A stretch of DNA of 64,000 nucleotides from Rossellomorea sp. AcN35-11. Its GTDB lineage: Bacteria; Bacillota; Bacilli; Bacillales; Bacillaceae_B. How positions within the stretch are numbered: position 1 is the first letter of the stretch; every line of letters begins with the position of its first letter. A program made the position numbers and the translations under genes. Positions 9,591-19,459 of this stretch are shown here, piece by piece. The notes below the pieces were generated by a model, which saw nothing but the letters and a program-made list of their open reading frames with translations, ran no database searches and was not told the DNA's origin. The stretch is from positions 3,156,001-3,220,000 of the forward strand of contig CP128835.1 of NCBI GenBank assembly GCA_030388825.1. Reading direction: 5' to 3'.

Positions 9591-9830
9591 GTCACACCTC
9601 CCTTTTGTACAACAGTGTCTTGATGCAGCTTATTCAAGTCCAATAGACAGCGATGAAAAAAAGAAGCACCGGTGTTATTCTTGATCTGCTGTTAAGATTC
9701 AGGGAACGTTCATACATATGAGGAACGACTGCATACCCAATCTGGATGGGATCCGGACAACATTTAATACTCCTTGAATATGATGCTCTTCCTTTATTCC
9801 ATGAACCAGATACACCCATCCTTCCTGTTC

Positions 9831-11237
9831 TTACCTAACGGAAGGATGATCACAACGATTTGGAAGGTTATCATGTAAAGGTAAATACTGTCCTCCTAGG
9901 TATCGTCCTACATATATTCCACTGGCGGCCGCCTGAGATAAAGAATGAGTTTCACCTGAACAATCCCCTATTAAATACAGGCCTGGTACTTCCGTTTCAA
10001 AGTACAGGTCCGTTTGTAATTTGGGTTCATAAAATTTCGCATCCAGTCCATACAATAAGGTATCCCCATGAATACCTTCCCCAATAAGTTTCTCAAGGGA
10101 GGCCATAAACTCCTCCATCGCCATACAATCCAATTCAGGAAGCTCTTCCCTGATATTTCCACAGTCTGCTATGAGGGATGGACCTATAAGATTCCCCTTC
10201 AACGTTTCTGTTCTCCGATAAAGCTTGAAATCTTCCAACCTTTGAACGACAATACGCCCACGGTCTTCATTAATCCCTCCAATAATGCCGGTTGCAGCTT
10301 CCATTGCCTCGGTATGGCTGGGATAATAGCGTGGAACAAACAAGCTGAAGTTTAGATTTGCGCTTGGCACATCTTCTTCACGAGCATTTTGTCCGTCAGG
10401 CATCACCAGACCATGCTGGTGTTTTCTGATGATCCTGCCATTGGGATTCATGCAATAGGTAGTGGCACTGAAGGAATCCCTTTCGATCTTCAGCTTCGTT
10501 TCAAATGTTTCTGTTAAAATCGAGCGAAGCTGATCACCTTTCATTTCTACACGCATCCCTAAATCCAGCCGTGTTTCGCCTTGATTCAGTCCAAGTGATG
10601 CAGCTATTTCTTTCAGCCATGAGCTTCCACTCATTCCTGTGCCGATCACGATCTTTCCGGCTTTGAAATCACCTTTGTTGGAACATATGCGAAACCCATC
10701 CTCCGTTTTTGAGATGGAATCTACACGAGTTTCAAAACTGAAGGTGACACGGTCTTTCATACATTCATACATCTTTTGAAAAACCTCCACTGCCAAACGG
10801 GTTCCTAAATGGCGCACTTCCGTCGAGAGCACCTTCAGTTCGGCCTTAGCGGCTCTTCTGGAAAGCTCCTCATTTTTTGTGCTGTAAGAGGGGATGACAC
10901 CTCCGCCAAACTTACAGAGGATCTCATCTACTTCCTTCATCAAGTTAAGTGCTTCATGCTCACCGATTTTCCTGCCAAGCTCTCCTCCGAAGTCATTAGT
11001 ATAATTAAATTTCCCCTCTGACTTCCCGAGACCTGCGAATCCTATGTATTTACTGCATTTACCGTCACAGGTGCACACTCCACCTTGATCTAAGCCACAT
11101 ACACGTTCACTCAATTCTTTCCCAAGATCAATCATATGAATGGAAACATGTTCATTGATTTTCATTAAGGTATACGCCAGGAAGACACTGCTCACACCGG
11201 CACCGATAATGGTAATATCGTGATGTCCTGATTGCAT
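9831..11237 (-). CDS. FAD-dependent oxidoreductase (uncharacterised FAD-dependent dehydrogenase family)
   Basis: About 468 residues with an N-terminal Rossmann FAD-binding motif (IIGAGVSSVFLAYTL) and a C-terminal FAD contact region (GLYLIGDCSGETHSLSQAAA), as in the COG2509-type dehydrogenase/BaiN-like group. A cysteine-rich stretch (VCGLDQGGVCTCDGKC) follows the first domain, possibly redox-active or metal-binding. The start is ATG 11237 (MQSGHHDITIIGAG) with AAAGGGG eight bases upstream; a longer reading exists but would overlap the upstream gene. It is 16 bp downstream of the DUF2785 gene and probably co-transcribed. The substrate is not known. Confidence 0.8.
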   Translation of the reverse strand: MQSGHHDITIIGAGVSSVFLAYTLMKINEHVSIHMIDLGKELSERVCGLDQGGVCTCDGKCSKYIGFAGLGKSEGKFNYTNDFGGELGRKIGEHEALNLMKEVDEILCKFGGGVIPSYSTKNEELSRRAAKAELKVLSTEVRHLGTRLAVEVFQKMYECMKDRVTFSFETRVDSISKTEDGFRICSNKGDFKAGKIVIGTGMSGSSWLKEIAASLGLNQGETRLDLGMRVEMKGDQLRSILTETFETKLKIERDSFSATTYCMNPNGRIIRKHQHGLVMPDGQNAREEDVPSANLNFSLFVPRYYPSHTEAMEAATGIIGGINEDRGRIVVQRLEDFKLYRRTETLKGNLIGPSLIADCGNIREELPELDCMAMEEFMASLEKLIGEGIHGDTLLYGLDAKFYEPKLQTDLYFETEVPGLYLIGDCSGETHSLSQAAASGIYVGRYLGGQYLPLHDNLPNRCDHPSVR

Positions 11238-11253
11238 TCGTTGATCCCCTTTC

Positions 11254-12102
11254 TTAGTTAAATTGGTGGTTATGCCACTTTTCCAAAACGTTGTCGATAA
11301 AGTGCATGATGTCACTTCCATTCCCCTTCCACTTCATGCGGAAATAATAACTTCTGAGAAAATCTGATACGTTCGTCACGTTTCTATAAACATAAAGTGA
11401 ATATCCTTTTTTCAAATAATGTCTGTTTACTGCCGTAACAAGGTCTTCTGTCCATTCAAGCAGTGTCTCATCAGTCATTCCCCTATCAATGAGCGCTTCA
11501 ATGGCAAAAAGCAGGCGGCCTTCCTCATCGTCACAGTAATCGGCCTCCTTCAATAAACTGGTTTTGATCATCTCCAGAGCACGTTTGTGGAACTCATCAG
11601 GAAAGGCGGGATGATGGATCACTTCCACCAAAAAATCGGCTCCGTGTGCAATACTATGCGCCCATCCCTTGCCTTCAACATACCCCCGGGTATCTTCTTC
11701 ACCTTCTAAATAGAGAAAGCATGCCTCGAATGCCTGTTGAACCTTTTCCGTGGGTAAAAAAGGACGATGACGATCTCTCTTAAGGACTATAGCCAGGACT
11801 AAAGAGGAAAATGCCCGGGTGAAAACCGAATCATCCCCTTTTTTTCCGATGCCAAAAAACAAATGCTCTTTATTCATACAAGTATCCAAAAGGTATACAA
11901 GTTGTTGGTTTGATAGATAGTCTCTTTCGATGAACCTATAAAAACTTGTATAGATCAATTGATCCCTAAGCTCGCCGTCGCTTGAACCTATATGCAGGGT
12001 CATTTCCTTTAGAATGTTTTCCATGTCCAATTCTTTAATTGAATCAGGATGGGAAAAATCTACGCTTCGTAGTACTCTTTTCAGTTCAGCTTCACTAATC
12101 AT
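11254..12102 (-). CDS. DUF2785 domain-containing protein
   Basis: A 282-residue, soluble, mostly helical protein without signal peptide. The segment GWAHSIAHGADFLVEV and the preceding RGYVEGKG are characteristic of the DUF2785 family found in Bacillus and other Firmicutes. The biochemical function of the family is not established. It is followed after 16 bp by the FAD-dependent oxidoreductase on the same strand, so the pair probably forms one operon. ATG 12102 has an AGAAGGAAGTG ribosome site just upstream. Confidence 0.75.
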   Translation of the reverse strand: MISEAELKRVLRSVDFSHPDSIKELDMENILKEMTLHIGSSDGELRDQLIYTSFYRFIERDYLSNQQLVYLLDTCMNKEHLFFGIGKKGDDSVFTRAFSSLVLAIVLKRDRHRPFLPTEKVQQAFEACFLYLEGEEDTRGYVEGKGWAHSIAHGADFLVEVIHHPAFPDEFHKRALEMIKTSLLKEADYCDDEEGRLLFAIEALIDRGMTDETLLEWTEDLVTAVNRHYLKKGYSLYVYRNVTNVSDFLRSYYFRMKWKGNGSDIMHFIDNVLEKWHNHQFN

Positions 12103-12184
12103 TCAGCATCCACTTCCTTCTAATGATCCTATTTCCATCCTATCACATATTGGACCGGGAAATTGTGTCCCCTTATCCTTAAAC

Positions 12185-12234
12185 AGACAAAAAGGCACAT
12201 AAATCCCACGCAGGAACTCATGTGCCTTTTTCAC
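12185..12234 (-). terminator. Terminator of rlmN
   Basis: The arms AAAAAGGCACAT and ATGTGCCTTTTT form a hairpin flanked by A- and T-runs, so it could work in both directions. It lies directly after the rlmN stop codon. Confidence 0.85.
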
Positions 12235-12239
12235 TTCTA

Positions 12240-13311
12240 TTAAGATTTGACTTTGTCTTTCTTAATCTGCTTACTTCTCAATTGACCGCATGCTGCATCA
12301 ATATCCGTTCCTTGTTCTACACGTACACCACAATTTATACCGTGCTCCAGTAACGTACCGTAAAATTCAACGATTGCTTCTTTCGTACTTCGCTGGTATT
12401 GATTATGTTCATCGACTGGATTATAAGGAATCAGGTTCACGTAGGAAAGGTGTCGCTTGTTCTTCAGTAGCTTAGCCAGCTGAAGCGCTTCTTCCTTATG
12501 ATCATTCACATCCCTCAAGAGGATGTACTCAAACGTGATGCGTCGATTCGTCTTTTCCAGATAATAATCAATGGCCGGCATTAATTTCTCTAACGGATAC
12601 GCACGATTGATTTTCATGATCTTCGTACGCAATTCGTTGTTTGGAGCATGAAGAGAAACAGCCAGGTTGATCTGAATGTTTTCATCGGCAAACTTATAAA
12701 TTTTATCGGCTAGTCCACTTGTGGACACCGTGATGTGTCGGGCTCCGATTGAAAGACCTTTTTGGTCATTCACGACACGGAAGAAGTCCATCATATTTTC
12801 ATAATTATCAAATGGCTCACCGATACCCATAACGACGATATGACTGACCCGTTCACCGTTGCCTGCTGCATCGAGATGATGGCTGCACATTCATGATCTG
12901 TTCAACGATTTCCCCGCTGGATAAATCACGATTCTTCTTCAATAACCCACTTGCACAGAATGTACAACCGATATTACAGCCTACCTGCGTCGTGACGCAC
13001 ACACTCAGACCGTAATTGAAACGCATCAGTACGGTTTCAATCAAGTTTCCGTCTTCAAGCTTGAATAAGAATTTAATCGTACCATCCTTTGATTCCTGCT
13101 TGATTTCCTGAGTGAGTGTATGAAGATAAAAATGATCCTCTAGAAGCTGAACACAATCAGCATTAAGGTTCTTCATATCCGCAAAATGTGTCACTCTCTT
13201 TTTATATAACCAATCCCACACCTGGGCAGCACGGAATTTCTTTTGACCGTTTTCAACCAGCCATGCGGTTAGTTGCTCTAATGTCAATCCATATATGGAT
13301 TTCTTCTCCAT
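12240..13311 (-). pseudogene. rlmN: 23S rRNA (adenine-2503-C2)-methyltransferase RlmN, frameshifted
   Basis: A radical-SAM enzyme that methylates C2 of A2503 in 23S rRNA and A37 in some tRNAs. The N-terminal part has the accessory domain and the CxxxCxxC cluster motif ([13 protein letters not shown]). The C-terminal part has [17 protein letters not shown]-like segments and the catalytic Cys region [19 protein letters not shown]. The two halves are in different frames: one extra G at 12881-12882 separates [10 protein letters not shown] from [14 protein letters not shown]. Removing it gives a normal ~356-residue protein. The gene is highly conserved, so a sequence error is likely. The start ATG 13311 follows GAGGG. 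Confidence 0.9.
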
Positions 13312-13639
13312 TTAAAACCCTCATTTCAAAAACTCTACAATTTTCTACTTATCTATACTACTTAAAGTATGGTAATGTTTCAAGGGATTTATAAGTGTTG
13401 AGAAGAATTGGAATTCCGTAATACAGTATTTATGTTAAATAGACACGATGAAATGGACGTGGCGCGTACTTTAATCATTGAGCCGACGAATGAAACCATC
13501 CAATTTTTTCTCTATTCTTCAACTTTCCATTTACATAATCCATCTAAATTTGTGCCGTTTTTCATTATTGCCCATTACTCTATTTAAGGCTCACAATATA
13601 TGGTATAATCTTCTAAAATTTATAAAGGGGCTGATACCC
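13312..13639. other. Intergenic region between rlmN and an acetyltransferase gene
   Basis: This 328-bp AT-rich gap holds the rlmN promoter (minus strand) and the acetyltransferase promoter (plus strand). A plus-strand open frame begins at 13478, but this N-terminal extension is hydrophobic, unlike the GNAT family, and has no ribosome site. I see no repeat or RNA gene. Confidence 0.4.
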
Positions 13640-14185
13640 ATTTTTTCATTCAAGGTAGATCAAGAGATATCCATCGAACTATTTCAACAGCATCACAAGG
13701 AGGAGTTGTTTGAAATGATAGATTCAAACAGGGATTACCTTCGTCAGTGGCTCCTCTGGGTAGATAAACGCCGATCCCCTGAGGACCTTGAACCGATCAT
13801 ACCTATTTGGATCCGGAATTACGCTGACAACAATGGGTTCGATGCCGGGATTCGTTATCATGGGAAGTTAGTCGGCATGATCGGGTTGCATTATATTGAT
13901 TGGAAAACCAGAAGTACCAGTATAGGATATCTTCTTTCTGAAGGAGCCCAAGGGAAAGGGATCATTACACGATCCATATCTTCAATGTTAAGCTATCTCT
14001 TCACTGAATTGAACCTTAACAGGGTGGAAATCAAGTGCGCCGTATCCAATCAGAAGAGCATAGGGATTCCTGAGCGTTTAGGTTTTAAGAAGGAAGGGAT
14101 CATCAGAGATGGTCAATGGCTTTATGATCATTATGAGGATCTGGCAATGTACAGTTTATTAAAGAAGGATTGGAATGAAACGTGA
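13640..14185 (+). CDS. GNAT acetyltransferase, RimL/YdaF-like
   Basis: About 181 residues homologous in pattern to YdaF of B. subtilis and ribosomal-protein N-acetyltransferases: the acetyl-CoA-binding region is IGYLLSEGAQGKGIITRS, followed by LNRVEIKCAVSNQKSIGIPERLGF. The family normally begins MFxxKV. Here that position is ATT 13640 (ATT TTT TCA TTC), ten bases after AAAGGGG at 13624-13630, with no ATG, GTG or TTG nearby in frame. Either ATT is the start or the start codon has been altered. An in-frame extension to 13478 exists but looks non-coding. The substrate is unknown. Confidence 0.75.
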   Translation: MFSFKVDQEISIELFQQHHKEELFEMIDSNRDYLRQWLLWVDKRRSPEDLEPIIPIWIRNYADNNGFDAGIRYHGKLVGMIGLHYIDWKTRSTSIGYLLSEGAQGKGIITRSISSMLSYLFTELNLNRVEIKCAVSNQKSIGIPERLGFKKEGIIRDGQWLYDHYEDLAMYSLLKKDWNET

Positions 14186-14301
14186 GCAGCTTATCTTTGA
14201 AGAGGCACTTCCGAATATAGATGCGCCTCTCTTGGAAGGAATTCCACAGTTTAAGAGCGGGAATCTGACTCTGGGTGGACGTTTTAAACCACCCAATGTA
14301 T

Positions 14302-15552
14302 TTAAATAAACATGATTTCTTTCGTTCGTCTATAATCCCTCGGGGAAAGGCCTACATATTTTTTAAACGTGCCACTAAAATAATTTGGTGTGTTGAAACC
14401 AAGTTCTTCAGCTATATGCTCAATCGTATGGGTTGTATGCCTCAACAGCCATACCGCGCGCTGAAGCCTGACATAGGTAACGTATTCAACGAAATTACGC
14501 CCTGTCTCTTCTTTGAAAATCTTGCTGAAATACGGCACACTGATATTGATTTGATCCGCTACTTGTCTTATTGATAAATGATCAGTACAGTTACGAGCTA
14601 TATAGTCTTTGCTCTTTTGAATCTGGTAGTCTTTAGTGATGTCTTCATAGTAACGGAGGGAAAGTCTCTCATAAGGTGACGTACGCCTCGCCTTATATGC
14701 TTCCCGATAGGAATGATGCAGGAGGAGTGGTTCACGATAGATAGTGCCCACTCCAATATAAAGATGGATCCCATACGCCTTCTCCAATTCCTCGATTACT
14801 TCAATAATGCTTAACTCCCCTTCTTTCCAGTGTTTTAAAGATCCATACATAGAAGGAATCCTTATCAGCATAAGTAAATGCTTACGATATGACAGAAAAG
14901 ATACCCCCATCAGTTGAAAGCGCTCTCTAAAATGTTCTTGAATGAGTATCGAGGCTTGCCAGCCCTGCTCCTTGTTCTCAACCGTGGATTTTATGAAACC
15001 CTGTATGAAACACACCACATTCGGCAGCCCTTCGTCATCAGGTAAGAGAGCACTTGATTGAATCAATTCCTCTTCAGTATGTATGTCACCTGAGAGCAAC
15101 CTCCTGAAAAATGTTTCCTTAAAGGGAAAGGTATTGCTCTTTTGTTTTCCCTAGATAAGCTCTTTTTCTGATTCATCCACATGGCGAATGCTTTCCTCCG
15201 AGTATGAAATCTCCCTTGAAATTTGCTTTAATGTCCGAATAAGCTTATGCTTTTTGATTGGTTTGACAAGTATACTGCTAAGTTTCAATTCAAGTGCAAG
15301 TGGGAGTGTTGATAATAAGGAAGGCTTGAGGAGAGCAATAATCCTGAAACCGGTATGACGCTTTTGAATACGGTGTATTTTCACCCAATCAAGCCATGTA
15401 CTTACTTCGTATATTGCAATATGTATTTGTGGCTGCGCTTCTTCTGCCAGTATCATATTGGCCATGAATTCTTCTGTAATCCATTCTTCGAGTTCCTCAT
15501 ACTCTAATTGATTCTTTACAAATAATTTTATTGAACACACTGTAGATTCCAC
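14302..15552 (-). pseudogene. AraC-type response-regulator-like protein (YesN-like), interrupted by in-frame TAG
   Basis: A 416-codon frame with one TAG at 15151-15153 (codon 134). The N-terminal ~120 residues resemble a receiver domain by length and by a terminal VKPIKKHK segment, but the usual acidic pocket and phospho-Asp are not evident, so it looks like a pseudo-receiver. A linker domain follows, then two AraC helix-turn-helix motifs (LSIRQVADQINISVPYFSKIFKEE and IEHIAEELGFNTPNYFSGTFKK). Both parts are in the same frame, so only the stop separates them. It is divergent from the DUF485/ActP-type genes and may regulate them. Confidence 0.75.
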
Positions 15553-15936
15553 ACTGCCTCTCTGAGAGTTTCATAATGAAGGATTCCGTTCATCTTATTA
15601 TAGGATGAAAATAAGATTTGATTAAATATTTGTATATTTCTGATAATTTATTGTAAGGTAAATCGCTTTTGAATATCGTAAAATCATTTTAACACTATTT
15701 TACATTCTATAAAGGAGGATACGTTCACAAAAAAGGAGGCTCTTACCATAAACCTTTTTGCTGTTCAATAGAAGAAAGTAGAAGTCCATTTCCGCTACAG
15801 GGGCTCGGCCGACCGCCATCCCCATCACCATCCGGCACATACTGGCTGACAGAGCATTAAAAGATGATGTTAACAGCAACAATCGGTGCGAACAGAGCGA
15901 AAAAGAAGTATACAAAATGTTTTAGGAGGGATTTTA
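15553..15936. other. Divergent control region between the AraC-type regulator and the DUF485/symporter operon
   Basis: The left half is AT-rich and probably carries both promoters. Two AAGGAGG ribosome-site-like sequences (about 15711-15717 and 15734-15740) occur well upstream of the DUF485 start with no full-length gene behind them; a short frame follows the first (15 codons, ending in TAG). From 15780 to 15915 the base composition becomes GC-richer and coding-like (for example ARPTAIPITIRHILADRAL in one frame), which could be a decayed small gene. I do not recognise it. Confidence 0.35.
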
Positions 15937-16302
15937 ATGGCAGGAGATTATTCAGAATATGATTATGTGGAAGCAGACACAATAGATGTCAGCGAGCTCG
16001 AGCCACTCGATCCGGAAACTAGAAAAATCATGAAAGGTGAATTCAGTACGGGTATTAAACTGACTGTATTTTATTATATTTTTATCTTGTCAATACCTAT
16101 ATTGAATTGGTATGCAGAAGGTTTCATGTTCTCACGAATGTGGGGAGGAATGACGTATAGCTGGTTTTTCACAAGCATCGTAGCCATGGCCATGGCTTTT
16201 ATCATCGCCTTTATACATACTGCTCTTTATGAGAAACGTCTAAAGGTTAAGAAACAAGAGATTCATTTCCCTGCAACTTCTAAGGAAAGGAAGATCAACT
16301 GA
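15937..16302 (+). CDS. DUF485 family membrane protein
   Basis: About 121 residues. An acidic cytoplasmic N-terminus (DYVEADTIDVSELEPLDPE) leads into two predicted membrane helices (LTVFYYIFILSIPILNW and TSIVAMAMAFIIAFIHTALY). DUF485 proteins such as YjcH and YwcB are encoded directly before ActP-type acetate symporters and are thought to be partner subunits. The start ATG 15937 follows TTAGGAGGG. The stop overlaps the symporter start (TGATG), which implies coupled translation. Confidence 0.88.
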   Translation: MAGDYSEYDYVEADTIDVSELEPLDPETRKIMKGEFSTGIKLTVFYYIFILSIPILNWYAEGFMFSRMWGGMTYSWFFTSIVAMAMAFIIAFIHTALYEKRLKVKKQEIHFPATSKERKIN

Positions 16303-17867
16303 TGAGTGTTATATTAGAACCCAAATTCCTGCTTACGATTTTCTTAATGGGGACCATCGTTTATATCACGTATTTATCAAAACGCAATGCAACAGCTTCA
16401 GACTATTTTGTAGGAGGAAGAAGTTTTAACTGGTTTACTAATGGATCGGCGATCGGAGGAGATTATCTAAGCGCAGCGACCTTTCTTGGCATTGCAGGTC
16501 TTACTTATCAGCTTGGATATGACGGAGCGTATTATGCTTTTTGCTTTTCCATTGGTCTAACCTTGCTCGCAATCTTCGTAGCCGGTCCACTTCGTCGTTT
16601 TGGGGCTTATACAGTTGCAGACTTTTTAGCATATCGATTCCATAGCAAACGGGCACGACTCGCTGCAGTTGCGGTCGTATTGGCCATCTCAGGGTTCTAT
16701 GCAGCTCCTCAATTACTTGGTGCCGCACAGATATTAAGTATGTTCTTTGGGACAAGTTATGAGTTTGGAATCATCTTCACCTGTTCGGTCATGATTTTTT
16801 ACGTCGGTGTCGGTGGCATGAAGGGTACGACACTTAACCAGGCTCTTGAATTGTGGATTCGGCTGGGAGCCTTTCTTCTTATGGTGGGAGCGGCTATTTA
16901 TGGTGGACTGCACTATCAGGAAATCCTGGCATCCATCAATGAATTTAAAGGTGTGATATCAGGGACTGCAGGACTTTCATCTGATGGAAAAGATATTCCA
17001 TTCGACGGGTCTCTTTGGACAGGCACAGGAAACTATTTTCCTTCATTCTTGCAAACCATTTCTATGACAATCGGTCTTTCACTTGGCACGATCGGCCTTC
17101 CGCACATCTTGCTGCGTTTCTACACAAATCCTAGTGCTAAAGCTGCCCGAAAATCTGCACTGATGGCCATCGGTATTGCCAGTGTATTCTTTTTCTTTGC
17201 TGTATATCTCGGAGTCGTGGGACGCTCCATTTTCCTTAGTGGGAATACGGATCCCGGGGTGATGAAGGATCTTATCGCAGGAGGAAACAACATGGTCGTA
17301 CCTTCTACTGCCCAGGCCCTTGGAGGGGAATGGCTGTTGGGACTTGTTATTGCAGGTGCATTTGTTGCTGTCTTCTCTAACTTGTCCGGTTTATTCATTG
17401 CAAGTTCCGGTGCATTGGCACATGATTTATATGCAACATTCTTCAGGAAAAGCATTACCTAGAGAGAGCGTGTATTGGCAGGAAAGGTCTCAATCATCAT
17501 TTTGGGTGTACTGTACGGCATTCTCGGATTAATGGTTAAAGAAGCTTCCATAGGACATCTAGTCGCACTGGCATTTACGGTTGCCGCAAGTACCTTCACC
17601 CCTATTTTCATTCTCGGTATATGGTGGAGGGGAATGACTGAAAAGGGTGCTATCGCAGGCCTCGTTATTGGTCTTCTAGCATCGATGTATATGATTTTCT
17701 TTAAAACCAGCCTCCCCGAAGTTCTACAATTCAATGTACCTGGGTTAATCACGGTCCCTATTGGCTTCCTTTCTGTGTATATCGTCTCTAAAATCGATCG
17801 TAGAGTACCCGGTGATGTAAACGATTTCATGAGGAAGGTCCATTCAAAAGAGTCTGAAGCCGCGTAA
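16302..17867 (+). pseudogene. actP: Cation/acetate symporter (ActP-like, sodium:solute symporter family), interrupted by in-frame TAG
   Basis: A member of the sodium:solute symporter family with about 13 membrane helices; it should import acetate or a related monocarboxylate with Na+ or H+. Family features include YFVGGRSFNWFTNGSAIGGDYLSAATFLG and the LPHILLRFYT segment. The frame is closed by TAG at 17460-17462, between FFRKSIT and RERVLAGKV, and then continues in the same frame for another 135 codons with the last three helices. Full length would be about 521 residues, normal for ActP. A TTG start at 17475 could allow a separate C-terminal fragment, but no good ribosome site precedes it. 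Confidence 0.85.
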
Positions 17868-17887
17868 CTCATGTAAAGAGTCATAAA

Positions 17888-17940
17888 TAAAGAAGAAAAG
17901 CGTCACGACTAGTTGATGCTTTTCTTCTTTTCTTTTAAAA
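17888..17940 (+). terminator. Terminator after the acetate symporter operon
   Basis: GAAGAAAAGC and GCTTTTCTTC pair around a 16-base loop, followed by TTTTCTTTT. Confidence 0.8.
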
Positions 17941-17964
17941 AAGTATTGATTGCATCTGTACAGA

Positions 17965-18522
17965 TTATATTTTCCCATATACACACGTATCTGTCAGTCG
18001 CTCCCCATCGACGGACAGGTCTTCGTTCCGAAGAATTCCCTCAAGCTCATAACCGAGTCTTTCAGGAATGGCCTTACTTTTATTATTGGTTGATTCACAT
18101 CTTATTTCCACTCTTTTTCCTTTCAACTCAGTCAATGCGAATTCCGTTAATTTCCCTACTGCCTCAACCATGTAGCCTTTGCCACTCATTCGGGAATCAA
18201 TCCAATAGCCTATTTCAAATTTAGGAATGGTCCAATCGATGTTGTGAAAACCAGTAGATCCGACAAACTCATTGGTCTCCTTTAGAAAAACCAAGTACCT
18301 CAAGCTTTCTCTTGTTAGAAATTTCGCATGTGCTTCACGTGTGTTCGTTTCCGTATCATCTACAGAAGGATTGCTTCTGGCAAATCCCAGCCAAGGCTGT
18401 AATTCAGGCAAGGAAGCTTTAATGGCTGCATTCACTTTAGCTCCATCACCGGGCTGAGGCATTCTTAATCGCAATCTTTCGGTTTCAATTTCTGTGGATA
18501 TGTCCATCAATACGGGATTCAT
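17965..18522 (-). CDS. GNAT acetyltransferase, RimJ/RimL-like
   Basis: A 185-residue protein with the RimJ-like opening IETERLRLRMPQPGDG, the acetyl-CoA-binding segment IGYWIDSRMSGKGYMVEAV, and the CESTNNKSKAIPERLGYELEGILR block. Family members acetylate N-terminal amines of ribosomal proteins or small molecules; I cannot specify which. A GAAGGAG site precedes ATG 18522. It converges with the symporter operon and appears monocistronic. Confidence 0.85.
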   Translation of the reverse strand: MNPVLMDISTEIETERLRLRMPQPGDGAKVNAAIKASLPELQPWLGFARSNPSVDDTETNTREAHAKFLTRESLRYLVFLKETNEFVGSTGFHNIDWTIPKFEIGYWIDSRMSGKGYMVEAVGKLTEFALTELKGKRVEIRCESTNNKSKAIPERLGYELEGILRNEDLSVDGERLTDTCVYGKI

Positions 18523-18629
18523 TATAAAACTCCTTCACTAAAACTCTCTTCATCAGTTGATGATTGGTAATATTTAAAATTATTGAAATTATAAGGAAAT
18601 TACTCTACTTTGTCAATCATCTTTTCAAA

Positions 18630-18658
18630 ATAAAAAAGAGGGCTTAGCGCCCTCTGCT
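18630..18658 (-). terminator. Terminator of the TVP38-family gene
   Basis: On the minus strand AGAGGGC and GCCCTCT pair around a four-base loop and are followed by TTTTTATTTT. It lies between the acetyltransferase start and the TVP38-family stop. Confidence 0.85.
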
Positions 18659-18717
18659 TAAACATATAAGTTCGTAGCACTCCTTACCTTAAAAAAGGTA
18701 CCAGTGCTCAAATGTGA

Positions 18718-19269
18718 TTATTTTTTTCTATTTATATAGATGATTCCTATTAGTATGCATGAAAATAAAGATAAGAGTACTTTACCTTCCCAATTCCATT
18801 GCAACACCTGCTGAATCGAGTATGCCTCTATTAAAAGGGAAGGTATTTTTCCTATTGTGCTGGCAACGGAAAAATGGATGATCCCCACTTTGCTTATGGC
18901 CCCGGCTAACGTGACAACACCTGAAGGGATAAAAGGAAATATCCTGAGGGCAATAATCATGAAAAAAGCTGCTATTCCTCCTGATGTCATTAAGCCTGTG
19001 ACATATTTCCTGTTCAGTATATTTTTATCTACTATTTTTTTTATACCTTTTCGATATAGATAGAAACTAACGATTGCACCGAACGCTTCTCCTATTATCG
19101 AAATTATTATTCCGTGTTCAAAACCAAAAAATTTCAAATTGACTGCTGTAATGATAAAACTGGGGATAATGCCAAGAACACTGATGAGCACATTTAGAAT
19201 GATACTTATTAGAATTGCATAATGATCCAGCGCTCGAAATATATTTAAGAGGGATTCCTCCAACTGCAT
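18718..19269 (-). CDS. TVP38/TMEM64 family (VTT domain) membrane protein
   Basis: About 183 residues with four to six hydrophobic segments. The VTT/SNARE-associated signature is visible: GEAFGAIVSFYLYRKG, then ALRIFPFIPSGVVTLAGAISKVG and STIGKIPSLLIEAYS. DedA/TVP38 proteins are thought to move or scramble lipids; no specific role is known here. The start ATG 19269 (MQLEESLLNI) is close behind AAGGAG; the in-frame ATG at 19293 has no ribosome site. It may be co-transcribed with the upstream methyltransferase gene. Confidence 0.85.
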   Translation of the reverse strand: MQLEESLLNIFRALDHYAILISIILNVLISVLGIIPSFIITAVNLKFFGFEHGIIISIIGEAFGAIVSFYLYRKGIKKIVDKNILNRKYVTGLMTSGGIAAFFMIIALRIFPFIPSGVVTLAGAISKVGIIHFSVASTIGKIPSLLIEAYSIQQVLQWNWEGKVLLSLFSCILIGIIYINRKK

Positions 19270-19459
19270 TCTCTCCTTAAAGTTATAGACCATTGATGTG
19301 TATGTTTAAATGCTGCTTTAGTCGAACAACACTTTCACAACCGCATTATCTTTTTTATTTCAAGAGAATGGAGGTGTGGTTCGAAAGAGTTAAAAAGAGG
19401 ATCAAATTCTATTCTAATTCCTTTTATGCACTTCTTAGATCGATTAGTATCGTGAAAAT

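Noticed and set aside
9634..9819. Possible 61-residue gene upstream of the small membrane protein.
   Set aside because: No clear ribosome site, odd composition and no recognisable features; not enough support.
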